From Ureibacillus chungkukjangi (GTDB taxonomy: Bacteria > Bacillota > Bacilli > Bacillales_A > Planococcaceae), in NCBI RefSeq assembly GCF_003217295.1, contig NZ_QJTJ01000010.1, positions 1-64,000 on the forward strand: a DNA stretch of 64,000 nucleotides, written 5' to 3'. The notes beneath the pieces are model-generated. The model was given only the letters and a program-made list of their open reading frames with translations. It made no database searches and was not told the DNA's origin. Below are positions 34,998 to 43,705 of this stretch, one piece after another. Made by a program: the position numbers and the translations under genes. How positions within the stretch are numbered: position 1 is the stretch's first letter; each line of letters opens with the position of its first letter.

Positions 34998-36194
34998 TTA
35001 AACCAACTTCTGCATCTCCATCAATAACTCATTAGCAGAAATACTTTTCTCGCCGCCACCTTGAACAAATGCGTCGTTGCCGCCGCCTTTTCCATTGATT
35101 AAGGGTAAAACAGCACCCGAAATGTCCTTCATGCTTTTATCCACCTGACTACCGCGAGCTGCGATAAATTGTAGTTTATCTCCGTTATCTGCTACAAGAA
35201 GGCAAATGCCTTCCTCCATTTGGGAAACGACTGCGCGACCAAGCTTTTGTAAAGCTTGTACGGTGCGGTTTTCAAAGGAAGCCGCCACCACTTCTGTAGC
35301 ACGACCAGCTTCAACAAGTTCCCTCGCCTCATATTCGAGCAGCTGATTTTGTGCATCATCTAGAGATTTTTCTGTTGCTTTTATATCATTAAAAAGTTTG
35401 CGCAGAGCATCGGCTGCGTTTTCTTCAGGTACGCTTAATTGACGGGCAACATTTGATAATACATGCTTTCGCATTGCTAGCTGACTTAACACGCGGTTTC
35501 CACAAACAAAGGAAATTCGCGTGTTTTTTTTCATTTTCTCGGTACTCAGAATTTTAATGGAGCTTACTTGACCTGTTGAAGTCGGGTGAGTTCCGCCACA
35601 TCCGTTGTAATCAAAATCAGGGATGATTACTAGACGAATATCTTCATCAACTGAAACATCTTTTCGTAAAGGATAATTAGACAGCTCCTCTTTTGAAACC
35701 CACTTCGTTTCAATTGGTCGATTTTCTAAAACAATCTCATTGGCACGTTTTTCTACCTGGGCAAGTTGTTCCTCTGTAACTTGAGCAGTCGCAATATCAA
35801 TTGTGACAAGCTCTGTTCCTAGATGGAAGCTAACTGTTGGAAAATCGAATAACTCCACAAATGCAGCTGTTAAAATGTGCTGACCAGTATGCTGTTGCAT
35901 ATGGTCAAAACGACGGTTCCAATCGACGTACCCTGTGACTTCATGTTCACCAGTTAGATTATCAATATTTCCTTCAATATAATGACGAATTTCATCGTCT
36001 ACTTTTTCTACATCAACTACCTTAAACTCATCAATCATTCCTGTGTCATGAGGTTGACCTCCACCAGTTGGGTAAAACGCTGTATTTGAAAGAACAATAT
36101 AAGGTCGTGCTTCTTCAGTACCTGTTCGTACAACCTGTGCTGTAAATTGGCTCGTCATAGAATTTTGATAATAAAATAACTCTCTCATAAACAA
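34998..36194 (-). CDS. alaX: Alanyl-tRNA editing protein, AlaX type with DHHA1 domain
   Basis: 398 residues. Trans-editing hydrolase for mischarged Ser- or Gly-tRNA(Ala), a stand-alone relative of the AlaRS editing domain. The N-terminal beta-barrel (AFYPTGGGQPHDTG) is followed by the zinc ligands HTGQH and CGGTH; residues of about 250-398 form the DHHA1 RNA-binding part ending in GKGGGNDAFVQGGG. The TTG at 36194 is nine bases after AGGAG; the ATG at 36188 is the alternative start. Single gene, ending next to the palindromic repeat array. Confidence 0.93.
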   Translation of the reverse strand: MFMRELFYYQNSMTSQFTAQVVRTGTEEARPYIVLSNTAFYPTGGGQPHDTGMIDEFKVVDVEKVDDEIRHYIEGNIDNLTGEHEVTGYVDWNRRFDHMQQHTGQHILTAAFVELFDFPTVSFHLGTELVTIDIATAQVTEEQLAQVEKRANEIVLENRPIETKWVSKEELSNYPLRKDVSVDEDIRLVIIPDFDYNGCGGTHPTSTGQVSSIKILSTEKMKKNTRISFVCGNRVLSQLAMRKHVLSNVARQLSVPEENAADALRKLFNDIKATEKSLDDAQNQLLEYEARELVEAGRATEVVAASFENRTVQALQKLGRAVVSQMEEGICLLVADNGDKLQFIAARGSQVDKSMKDISGAVLPLINGKGGGNDAFVQGGGEKSISANELLMEMQKLV

Positions 36195-36413
36195 ATTTTT
36201 CCTCTCCTAAGCAACTATTTTTCCTTATTGTTGCATACTACCTAAAAAGTGTCACTTGCATAAAAAAATTATCTTCAATTTGAGATTTTACTATTTCCAT
36301 AGTAAATACCATCGTGTACACTGAGATAGCACATAGTTATTAAAAATCGTGCAATTTTCACAAAATTTCAATAATACAAACGAATAAAATATACATAAGT
36401 AGGAGTTGGTACT

Positions 36414-37388
36414 ATGAGAAAATATACCATTTTATTACTTCTGAGCATTTGTGCAGTAATTCTATCTGCCTGCTCGAACAATGGTGAAGAAAATAAAGAA
36501 TCAGAGAATGTTAAGGTTGGAATTATGCTTTCAGACGCAGGATTAGGAGATCAATCCTTCTCAGATATGGGATTTGCAGGCCTTGAACAAGCACGGGATG
36601 AATTAGGAATTTCCTTTGATTATCGTGAGCTACAAGATACAGAGACTTACGAGCAAGGCTTAGAAGAATTGGTTGAGCAAGGAAATGATTTAGTTATCGG
36701 TCTAGGTTTCTCAATCCAAGAAGCACTAGAAACAGTTGCACAAAAAAATCCAGATGTTTCTTTCTTATTAATCGATTCACAATCGGAATTACCGAATGTT
36801 TATAATATTACTTTTAAAGAAGATGAAGGCTCATTTTTAGTTGGGCTATTGGCAGGTATGAAAACTCAAAGTAATGTTGTTGGGTTTGTTGGTGGAGAAG
36901 ATGTAGAACTGATTCACAAATTTGAAGATGGATTTACAGCTGGAGTTAAGGCAGCAAATCCAGAGGCCAAGGTTTTAACAAATTATGCTGGAACTTTCGG
37001 TGACGATAAATTGGGTGAAAGTATTGCAAAAGAAATGATTTCAGGTGGAGCAGACTATATTTATCCTGCAGCTGGATTTACTGGCGTTGGGGTTATTCTT
37101 GAATCTCAAAGAGCGGGTACTTATTCTTTTGGTGTAGATAGTGACCAGTTCTACCTTGCTGAAGGCTCTGTTGTATCTTCAATGGTTAAACAGGTAGATG
37201 TAGCAATCTATGATACGGTTAAAGAATTAGTTGAAAATGGTTCTCTAAGTGAAAAAAATAAGCAATTAGGTTTAAAAGAAAATGGCGTTGCTATTGCACC
37301 TATTCGAGTAATTAACCTTACTCAAGCAGAGCAGGATAAGCTCGATCAGTATATCGAAGACATCTCTAATGGAACAATACAATACTAG
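36414..37388 (+). CDS. BMP-family substrate-binding lipoprotein (Med/BmpA-like)
   Basis: 324 residues with signal peptide and lipobox LSAC (Cys near residue 20). The BMP fold is clear: VKVGIMLSDAGLGDQSFSDMGFAGLEQA, VIGLGFSIQEAL, VGFVGGEDVELIHKFEDGFTAGVKAANP and SGGADYIYPAAG. Members bind nucleosides for ABC uptake, but no ABC transporter gene is present here; instead a chemoreceptor gene starts eight bases after its stop. A role as ligand receptor for chemotaxis is therefore likely. ATG preceded by a moderate AGGAG site. Confidence 0.9.
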   Translation: MRKYTILLLLSICAVILSACSNNGEENKESENVKVGIMLSDAGLGDQSFSDMGFAGLEQARDELGISFDYRELQDTETYEQGLEELVEQGNDLVIGLGFSIQEALETVAQKNPDVSFLLIDSQSELPNVYNITFKEDEGSFLVGLLAGMKTQSNVVGFVGGEDVELIHKFEDGFTAGVKAANPEAKVLTNYAGTFGDDKLGESIAKEMISGGADYIYPAAGFTGVGVILESQRAGTYSFGVDSDQFYLAEGSVVSSMVKQVDVAIYDTVKELVENGSLSEKNKQLGLKENGVAIAPIRVINLTQAEQDKLDQYIEDISNGTIQY

Positions 37389-37405
37389 AATAGAGGATGA
37401 TGAAT

Positions 37406-39055
37406 ATGAAGTTAAAACAAAGATTATTACTACTATCAATTATTCCTCTACTACTTTCTACAGGTATTATTGGATTTAATATTAGTCAGTTATTTACATT
37501 ACAATCTTCAACAGAAGAAATCGTAGACTCATTAATAGATGTTGAAGAATTAAATAGCTCTGCTAAAAGCTTACAAAAGTCTTTAGATAGCTATGCTTTT
37601 AATATTTCTGAAAGCAATAAAAATAATATCAATCAGGATTTAGAATCAGTTAAAACAAATTTCGATCAATTGAAGCCATTTCTAACAAGTGATGAACAAA
37701 AAAACTTTGCTCAAAATATTACACGTAAGTATGAGCAAATTTTGAATGAGTCTACTCCAGCGGTTGAAGCGAATAACCAAGCTGAAATTAAAAGACAATC
37801 ATTCAGAACAAAAGGGTTAATCAATGATGTAATTGAGTTGAAGCGAAATATATCAGCTGAATATCAACAAATGCAAGAGGATCTACAAAGCAATATCACA
37901 AATATTATTAATATATCGATTGCATTAATTGCGATACTATTAATCGGAAGTATTGTAACAGTACTAATATTAACAAATCGAATTGTTGGTCGTATTGAAC
38001 AGGTGACACGTAATGCGGAAGAAATCGCAAACGGGAACCTAGCAATCGAATTAGAGGATGTAACATCAAAGGATGAAGTAGGTTCTCTACAATTAGCATT
38101 TAAGAAGATGTCTCTGAATTTAAGAGAATTCTTGTCCCATGTACAAGATAGTTCAAGTCAGGTTGCAGCTTCATCTGAGGAGTTAATGGCAAGTGCTGAT
38201 GAAACAATGAAGGGTGCTGAGCTAATTTCAGACTCGATTCAACAGGTTTCAAGTGGAGCAGAAAAGCAATCTTATATGTCAGTGGAATCTGTTCAGTCGG
38301 CAGATAAGAGTAAATCTTATGTGGATGAAATTTCGAAGAATGCTAACTTAGCACAGGAATTATCAATCTCAACAGGTAAGAAAACAGAACAAGGGTCAAA
38401 TTATGTGAAAGTTACGGTTTCTCAAATGGAAAGAATTAATGAATCCGTTGAAGAAACAGATCACGCATTATCAGTCCTAAACAACCAAACAAAAGAAATC
38501 GTTAAAGTCTTATCTCAAATCACTGAGGTTGCAGACCAAACAAACTTACTTTCATTAAACGCATCGATTGAAGCAGCACGAGCTGGAGAAGCAGGAAAAG
38601 GGTTTGCAGTTGTTGCCGATGAAGTGAAAAAATTAGCTGATCAAACAAGACAGCTTGTAGCAAATATTACTGGAATCGCAAAACAAATTGATGTGGATAC
38701 AGAAAAAACAGTAACTTCTATCAATGACGTAAAGGAACGCGTTCAAAAAGGATTGGAAATTGCTTCAGATACACAAACTACCTTTGGTGAAATCCAAGAG
38801 GCAGTGGGACAAGTTCAAACACAGGTAGTCAATATCACGACGATTTCAACTCAAATTGAAGTAGAGGTTTCAAAAGTATCGACTCATGCCAAAGAAATGG
38901 CAGAGGTTTCAAAACTGACTTCTGATAACTCAACATCAGTAGCGGCTACTTCTGAGGAGCAGTTAGCCTCTATGGAAGAAATCTCGGGTGCAGCAGTATC
39001 ACTAGCAAATCTTGCAGAAGAATTACAAATGCGTTTATCTAAATTTACAATTTAA
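37406..39055 (+). CDS. Methyl-accepting chemotaxis protein
   Basis: 549 residues. Helix 1 at the N-terminus ([20 protein letters not shown]), an extracytoplasmic helical domain of about 130 residues, helix 2 ([23 protein letters not shown]), a HAMP domain, and the cytoplasmic signalling domain with hairpin tip [42 protein letters not shown]. The ATG at 37406 is nine bases after TAGAGG; two upstream ATGs lie inside or next to the ribosome site. The small four-helix sensor domain and coupling to the BMP lipoprotein gene suggest indirect ligand sensing through that protein. Confidence 0.95.
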   Translation: MKLKQRLLLLSIIPLLLSTGIIGFNISQLFTLQSSTEEIVDSLIDVEELNSSAKSLQKSLDSYAFNISESNKNNINQDLESVKTNFDQLKPFLTSDEQKNFAQNITRKYEQILNESTPAVEANNQAEIKRQSFRTKGLINDVIELKRNISAEYQQMQEDLQSNITNIINISIALIAILLIGSIVTVLILTNRIVGRIEQVTRNAEEIANGNLAIELEDVTSKDEVGSLQLAFKKMSLNLREFLSHVQDSSSQVAASSEELMASADETMKGAELISDSIQQVSSGAEKQSYMSVESVQSADKSKSYVDEISKNANLAQELSISTGKKTEQGSNYVKVTVSQMERINESVEETDHALSVLNNQTKEIVKVLSQITEVADQTNLLSLNASIEAARAGEAGKGFAVVADEVKKLADQTRQLVANITGIAKQIDVDTEKTVTSINDVKERVQKGLEIASDTQTTFGEIQEAVGQVQTQVVNITTISTQIEVEVSKVSTHAKEMAEVSKLTSDNSTSVAATSEEQLASMEEISGAAVSLANLAEELQMRLSKFTI

Positions 39056-39132
39056 TAAAGGTATGTGTATTATAAAACTATATACAAAAACGTTTATAGT
39101 ACTTGTAAGTGAAGCGTAAGGGAGTTTGATGT

Positions 39133-39432
39133 ATGGAGATAACACAATTTTCAATAGAAGAAATTAAAGATCCAACAAACATTATCGAAGGAAAACGTTT
39201 TGAATTCCTTTTAGATATTGAAGTCGATGAAGAAGACGAGCTATATACAGAAGCTGGTATTGAAATTCGTACGCTAGTTGGTCAAAAAGCAGATAATGAA
39301 ATTTTCATCCTAAATTATTTCATAATCGACAAAGCCGATAATTCCTATTTAGATTTCGAGCTTGAAGAAGATGAAGAAGCGATGATTCTAAACTTCTGCA
39401 AGGAAGAGCTAACAAAAGAAAATATCGAGTAG
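39133..39432 (+). CDS. DUF6509-like small acidic protein
   Basis: 99 residues, strongly acidic. MEITQFSIEEIKDPTNIIEGKRFEFLLDIEVDEEDELYTEAGI and YLDFELEEDEE resemble a Bacillales family I know as DUF6509; no function known. AAGGGAG ribosome site. Followed by a terminator hairpin. Confidence 0.75.
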   Translation: MEITQFSIEEIKDPTNIIEGKRFEFLLDIEVDEEDELYTEAGIEIRTLVGQKADNEIFILNYFIIDKADNSYLDFELEEDEEAMILNFCKEELTKENIE

Positions 39433-39445
39433 AATAATAAGTTAG

Positions 39446-39478
39446 AAAGCATCCTGATTTTATCGGGGTGCTTTTTTC
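39446..39478 (+). terminator. Terminator after the DUF6509-like gene
   Basis: AAAGCATCCTGA pairs with TCGGGGTGCTTT across a short loop, followed by TTTTTT. Confidence 0.85.
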
Positions 39479-39529
39479 CTTTATTTGGGATATGTTAGAT
39501 GTACGAAAAAGGAGAGGGGAAATGGATTT

Positions 39530-39631
39530 TTGAAAAATAGACAAGTTGTTTTTATAAGTTCAGGCGAAGAAATAGTAATTGAAATAGAGTGGAATGATAG
39601 CATCGAAATTATTAAGTTAAAAGATTACTAA
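39530..39631 (+). CDS. Putative 33-residue small protein
   Basis: TTG-started frame nine bases after a strong ribosome site (AAAGGAGAGGGGA). The peptide begins LKNRQVVFISSGEEIVIE and ends IIKLKDY; it looks like an amphipathic two-strand peptide. No family recognised. An ATG closer to the ribosome site opens only a three-codon frame. The remaining sequence to 39936 is AT-rich with no other convincing signal apart from a weak ATAGCCT / AGGCTAT hairpin at 39649-39685. Confidence 0.4.
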   Translation: MKNRQVVFISSGEEIVIEIEWNDSIEIIKLKDY

Positions 39632-39936
39632 TTTCCTTATTACATACAAATAGCCTAGCTACCAAAATGGGCACCAGGCTATCTCACGTATAAAGGGAGC
39701 TAATGCTATGAAGGATAGCTTCTAGCTCGATATTAATCATACTTTAATTCTGTAAAAAATAGGGTGTTTTTACAAAGTCTTAATAATAATTAATAAAATT
39801 AATAATTCCAAAAGAAAGGTTTTCAATTGAAATTAGCGTGTAATGCACTTATTGTTTAAAATGGAAAAAAATGAAACGAAAATACTAAATGAACGTATAA
39901 AAAAGGAAGGGGTAATTAGCGAAAGGGGATAAAGTT

Positions 39937-40482
39937 ATGTACGATGGAGTTTCGTTTAGGATGGGTATTTTCATAGCGATTATAGTAATCATTTTGCTTG
40001 GTGGATTTACTATTTTTTTCAGTCCATTATTTGTACTTTCTATTTTTTATTTTGATAGTAATAATATTGTGATTTCCCCGGTAACCGAGAACTACATCTA
40101 TTTAACCTTATCATTTGTCGTATTAATAATAGGTTTAGCCATTTTAGCATGGCGGCGAAAATTTGTTACCTATACTCTATTCACACTTAGCCTCCTTATG
40201 TTTGTCGCGCTGTACTACGCATCTACAATCGGTCATTTTGTCATTCATGATGAATACGTCAGGGTACAATCTGCGTTTAACAAACAACAATTTGCATGGC
40301 CAGACATTGAGAAAATTTATTATGAATATGAGGTTGGCTTCCCAGGTACCTACAGCTTCTACTCTGGAGAAAACGTAGTAACTATAATAGAAACAGGTCA
40401 ATTTACATCGGGTGTTTCAAGCGAGATTACCAAACGCGCACACCTTTACGATATTCCGTTTGAAAAGCAGCAAAAGAAATGA
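39937..40482 (+). CDS. Hypothetical membrane protein with C-terminal soluble domain
   Basis: 181 residues, about three hydrophobic helices (FIAIIVIILLGGFTIFFSPLFVLSIF, YLTLSFVVLIIGLAILAW, FTLSLLMFVALYYASTIGHFV). Then comes a domain of about 75 residues (DEYVRVQSAFNKQQFAWPDIEKIYYEYE) that resembles the PH-like domain often attached to small Bacillus membrane proteins. GAAAGGGG ribosome site. Function unknown. Confidence 0.7.
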   Translation: MYDGVSFRMGIFIAIIVIILLGGFTIFFSPLFVLSIFYFDSNNIVISPVTENYIYLTLSFVVLIIGLAILAWRRKFVTYTLFTLSLLMFVALYYASTIGHFVIHDEYVRVQSAFNKQQFAWPDIEKIYYEYEVGFPGTYSFYSGENVVTIIETGQFTSGVSSEITKRAHLYDIPFEKQQKK

Positions 40483-40666
40483 CGTGAGAAGAACGATGTA
40501 ACGTAATCGTTTTTTGTATGAACATAAAACTTAACGTACATGAAATGGTCTATGCGCACGCAAAAAAGGCTGAACGCACATAAGCCAGGTCTAACAGCTC
40601 CTGTTATTCTTCAAGCGATAAATAAAAAAGCCTTAATTCCTATAGAATCAAAGATTCACATACTAA

Positions 40667-40858
40667 TTATTTTATCTCAGCAATCAATTCTAAATTACTC
40701 ATTTGGAAAAAGACATTTAGTTTCTTTAAAAATACATCCTTTATTTCTTCCTCTTGCTCAACACTAATTGCTTCTGGATAGGCAAAGGTAATCCCCAATT
40801 TTCCTTCGTCGGGTGGATTTAACATGACACCTTTTCCTACAATCAGAGCATTTGTCAT
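40667..40858 (-). CDS. Hypothetical ORF, possible gene fragment
   Basis: 63 codons from ATG 40858, without a ribosome site; the frame is open a further eight codons upstream (NILENLAA). The segment GITFAYPEAISVEQEEEIKDVFLKKLN resembles in pattern the C-terminal part of the secreted protein at 42919-43332 (LKFILVDKEATEAEQEKVKSIFFELVD), so it may be the end of a related protein whose start has been lost. It begins 14 bases after the end of the disrupted gene at 40873-41208. Confidence 0.35.
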   Translation of the reverse strand: MTNALIVGKGVMLNPPDEGKLGITFAYPEAISVEQEEEIKDVFLKKLNVFFQMSNLELIAEIK

Positions 40859-40872
40859 TGCAGCTAAATTTT

Positions 40873-41208
40873 CTAGTATATTTTATTAGAAAACTCACTA
40901 AAATCCCCCTCGTACCTTGAAAAAATCCAGTTATAGTATTTTGTATTTTCCATAGGAATAGGTTCCGGATGATATAAAAATTGCTAGTCCATAGACATTA
41001 TCTCAGGAAAATCACAAACAATTTCAGTAGTTGCTATTCTTTGTAACTCAATTTCATCTTCTGTAGGTTCGGTATCGTAATAAACAATCCACGTTAGTTT
41101 ATCACCAACGATTGTTGAATAGATTGCTTTTACATTTTTAGTGACCCTATTAAAAAGTGCTCTTTGTGCACTTAGAATAAGTGAAAGATCTCGATTGCAT
41201 ATAGGCAA
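40873..41208 (-). pseudogene. Small conserved-looking gene interrupted by an in-frame TAG
   Basis: A TTG start at 41208 follows AAGGAGGAT closely. The frame reads MPICNRDLSLILSAQRALF to EIVCDFPEIMSMD and hits TAG at 40984-40986. It then continues in the same frame for 36 codons (QFLYHPEPIPMENTKYYNWI, FSRYEGDFSEFSNKIY) to TAG at 40873. From memory of similar Bacillales proteins of about 100 residues (LILSAQRALLG ... DFP ... YPEPLP), the part after the stop belongs to the protein. So this is either a truncated 74-residue product or an amber mutation. The family is often found near secreted toxins, but no toxin is recognised here. Confidence 0.55.
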
Positions 41209-41270
41209 TTTTTATCCTCCTTAAGAAAGAAAATTGTCATGTGAAGGAGCTTATTTTAATCCTTGGTTTC

Positions 41271-41804
41271 TTAACTTTCATTATCAACTGACTCAATTGT
41301 CTCAAAAATTCGAGAGTATACATCTAAAACGTTGGTGTCATTGACCGTATCGTTATACAGCCCGAATCCCCAATATTGCCCTTTTTCGCTTAATTGATAA
41401 TATCCTAGTGCATAAGCTCCTGAATCCAAATCGTAAGCTTCCTCGTAATCTATATCTTCATGTATAAATGGATAGTACGACTTTTCCGATTCAATAAAGA
41501 AAAAAGGAATATTTGCAGTTTTATAGACTTTTGCATAAGGAGCGGTTGCGGCTTCAGATAAATGCTCCTTCATAATAAATACTGAATCATAGGCCGAAGA
41601 AAGATTTTTTAGGTTAATCTCTTCTAGATCAATCTCTTTGAATTGGATATTTTCCTCTCGAACCTCTGGCGCTTTTCCCACAACAGCAATCGTTAAGGAC
41701 TTACCATCATACAGAGGACTATCCTCCACCTCATTTTTATCCTCAACACAAGCAGATAAAATAGAAACCACAAGCATTAGAAGCAGTATGATTCTAAACT
41801 TCAT
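41271..41804 (-). CDS. Hypothetical lipoprotein
   Basis: 177 residues with a signal peptide and lipobox LSAC (Cys19), then ESPLYDGKSLTIAVVGKAPEVRE-type opening that suggests a small Rossmann-like domain. No family recognised with certainty. AAAGGAA ribosome site. Oriented the same way as the disrupted gene downstream, 62 bp away. Confidence 0.7.
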   Translation of the reverse strand: MKFRIILLLMLVVSILSACVEDKNEVEDSPLYDGKSLTIAVVGKAPEVREENIQFKEIDLEEINLKNLSSAYDSVFIMKEHLSEAATAPYAKVYKTANIPFFFIESEKSYYPFIHEDIDYEEAYDLDSGAYALGYYQLSEKGQYWGFGLYNDTVNDTNVLDVYSRIFETIESVDNES

Positions 41805-42046
41805 AATTTAAAATTCCTTTCAACTGTATGTAAAATATTAGATTATTATAAAATTTTAACATATAATTCTATCTAAATTGTAACTTTTTGGTATGGGAAT
41901 CGTAAATGTAGTAGATAATATCTTATCGCCTTTTGGAGGACGGTTATTTGATGGCTTTCGATTAGAAACGAAATAAAGTGGGACTTGGCTAATGCAATTT
42001 ATTAGGGTAAATTTGACCAACTAGTAATCGTATGGAGGGGATTCTA

Positions 42047-42541
42047 TTGACTTCTACTTATGTAAATTGGGGAGAATCAATAATTAAACTAACTTGGGAA
42101 AAGAGCAATGAGCTTCCTAAAAAACAGTTAATCACAAGTGTACATGGCTTTTGTTTTCAGGATAATCAATTATTGCTAGTGGATTTAAATCATAGAGGCT
42201 GGGATTTTCCAGGTGGTCATATCGAATTTGGTGAGACACCAGAAGCGTGCTTTAAACGGGAGACTATGGAAGAAGGGTATGTGGAGGGCGATTGTGAATT
42301 GTTAGGCTACATTACCGTTGACCATAGTGAAAATCCTGCATGGACAGAAAGTAGCCCTTACCCGAAAATCGGATTCCAAGTGTTTTATAAAATGGAAATA
42401 ACGAAACTGCATGCATTCGATGGCAAATACGAATCTACACAACGTATTTTTATAAATCCAAATGATGTGTCTACATACTACTCAAAATGGAATGATTTCT
42501 ATCAAGAAATACTAAACTGCACCACGAAATCCATTTTGTAA
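42047..42541 (+). CDS. NUDIX hydrolase
   Basis: 164 residues; hydrolyses a nucleoside diphosphate linked to another group. The Nudix box GGHIEFGETPEACFKRETMEEGYV fits the G-x5-E-x7-RE-x2-EE-x-G pattern fully. The TTG at 42047 is seven bases after GGAGGGG and is preferred; the ATG at 42032 overlaps that ribosome site. Substrate unknown. Confidence 0.85.
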   Translation: MTSTYVNWGESIIKLTWEKSNELPKKQLITSVHGFCFQDNQLLLVDLNHRGWDFPGGHIEFGETPEACFKRETMEEGYVEGDCELLGYITVDHSENPAWTESSPYPKIGFQVFYKMEITKLHAFDGKYESTQRIFINPNDVSTYYSKWNDFYQEILNCTTKSIL

Positions 42542-42918
42542 AACTTAAAAAAAGGGAGTAAGTTAGAGTTTCTTGTGAAGTGGGGAATTATTTGAAAATA
42601 GTAAATGGGATATAAGGATTTATAGTAATTTTTTTGGCTTGTTATTCTTAAATATTACTTCAAGTAATCCTGATAGAACGCTATTCTATAAGAGCATAGG
42701 TTTGATGATTCTTTTATTAGGAACCTATCTCTTAAATAAAAAAATGACTAAATAAAAAAACTGACTAAAAAATTAGGTTAATGATCGCCTTTTGAATTAA
42801 ATAAAATTTTTCGTGCATAATATCAAAGTTAAAGCTTAATAATATCTTTATTCCTAACTCATTGTAGTTCAAACAAAATGAGTCTATGCGAATGAATAAG
42901 TAAAAAGGATTGAACAAC
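42542..42918. other. Intergenic region with a possible gene remnant
   Basis: 377 bp. A frame open from 42579 to 42755 on the plus strand ends with a hydrophobic segment (FFGLLFLNI, GLMILLLGTYLLNKKMTK) but has no good start or ribosome site. It may be the C-terminal remnant of a small membrane protein. The rest is AT-rich with no visible signal. Confidence 0.3.
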
Positions 42919-43332
42919 ATGACTTACAAAAGACTTACTTCAGTATTTGTAGCTTTAGTCTCTGCATTATTTCTCAACATTTCAATGGCTGAGGGCAAAA
43001 TAGCGGATGTTCCTTATTCAGATAGCCCTGAGATACAGGAAGAAAACAGAAAGATGCTAGAGGAGATGGAGGATTACCTATTCAATGATAATGGCATTAT
43101 GGAGCAAGTCTCTGATGTTTTGTTGAAAAATGGGTATAAGACTCGAACAGCACTAGCCTTTTATTCGAAAGAGAATATTCAGCTTAAATTCATCTTAGTC
43201 GATAAAGAAGCAACAGAGGCCGAGCAAGAGAAGGTGAAGTCCATCTTCTTTGAATTAGTTGATAAAAATAATTTAGATCCGAATGCCTTCACTATTAAAG
43301 TGGGCGATGAAAATGATGGACCAGATTGGTAA
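42919..43332 (+). CDS. Hypothetical secreted protein
   Basis: 137 residues with an N-terminal signal-like segment (LTSVFVALVSALFLNISMAEG). The mature part is acidic and helical, followed by a beta-alpha-beta-like segment (IQLKFILVDKEATEAEQEKVKSIFFELVDKNNLDPNAFTIKV). The ATG at 42919 is eight bases after AAGGAT. No family recognised; the C-terminal pattern resembles the short ORF at 40667-40858. Confidence 0.65.
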   Translation: MTYKRLTSVFVALVSALFLNISMAEGKIADVPYSDSPEIQEENRKMLEEMEDYLFNDNGIMEQVSDVLLKNGYKTRTALAFYSKENIQLKFILVDKEATEAEQEKVKSIFFELVDKNNLDPNAFTIKVGDENDGPDW

Positions 43333-43347
43333 GCTTAAAAAACAATT

Positions 43348-43385
43348 GTAAGAACCTCATCCAATAAAGGGTGGGGTTCTTTTTA
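43348..43385 (+). terminator. Terminator after the secreted-protein gene
   Basis: Arms AGAACCTCA and GGGGTTCT around CCAATAAAGGG, with a following T-rich tail. Confidence 0.8.
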
Positions 43386-43600
43386 TTTACTAGTTTTGTT
43401 GGATGCCTCTTTTCTTTAATCGGTGTTATTATGTAAAAAAATGTTAATAGGAAATTTAAAATTTTCATTCTTAAAGTATAATTATAATGAAAATGTACGT
43501 TCTACCGTAAACTTGTACATATTTATCCCTTTTACCCCATATAATTTTCAGATAATTTACACTATAATGTTTTTATGATATACAAATTAATGGAAATACC

Positions 43601-43642
43601 TGTTATAATACTGTTATGTTTATTTTAATCTGTATTATAACA
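43601..43642. promoter_or_regulatory. Perfect 11-bp inverted repeat upstream of the CoA-transferase gene
   Basis: TGTTATAATAC (43601-43611) and GTATTATAACA (43632-43642) are exact reverse complements separated by 20 bp, so centres of the arms are about three helical turns apart. The left arm contains a TATAAT. Another near-perfect dyad, TGTACATTGTACA, lies at 43665-43677, close to the start codon. Together they suggest a regulated promoter. The rest of this 373-bp gap is AT-rich. Confidence 0.5.
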
Positions 43643-43705
43643 AAATGGATAAGGTAAATAGATGTGTACATTGTACAATTCATTTTGTACTTAGGGGGAT
43701 GGGAA

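Noticed and set aside
40520-40620. Possible degenerate fourth copy of the 52-bp hairpin family (ATGAAA and GCGCAC strings)
   Set aside because: No TTCAT-N7-ATGAA core and no 52-bp step; the match is not better than chance.
42579-42755. Open frame with a hydrophobic end
   Set aside because: No start codon with ribosome site; mentioned only as a possible remnant in the intergenic note.
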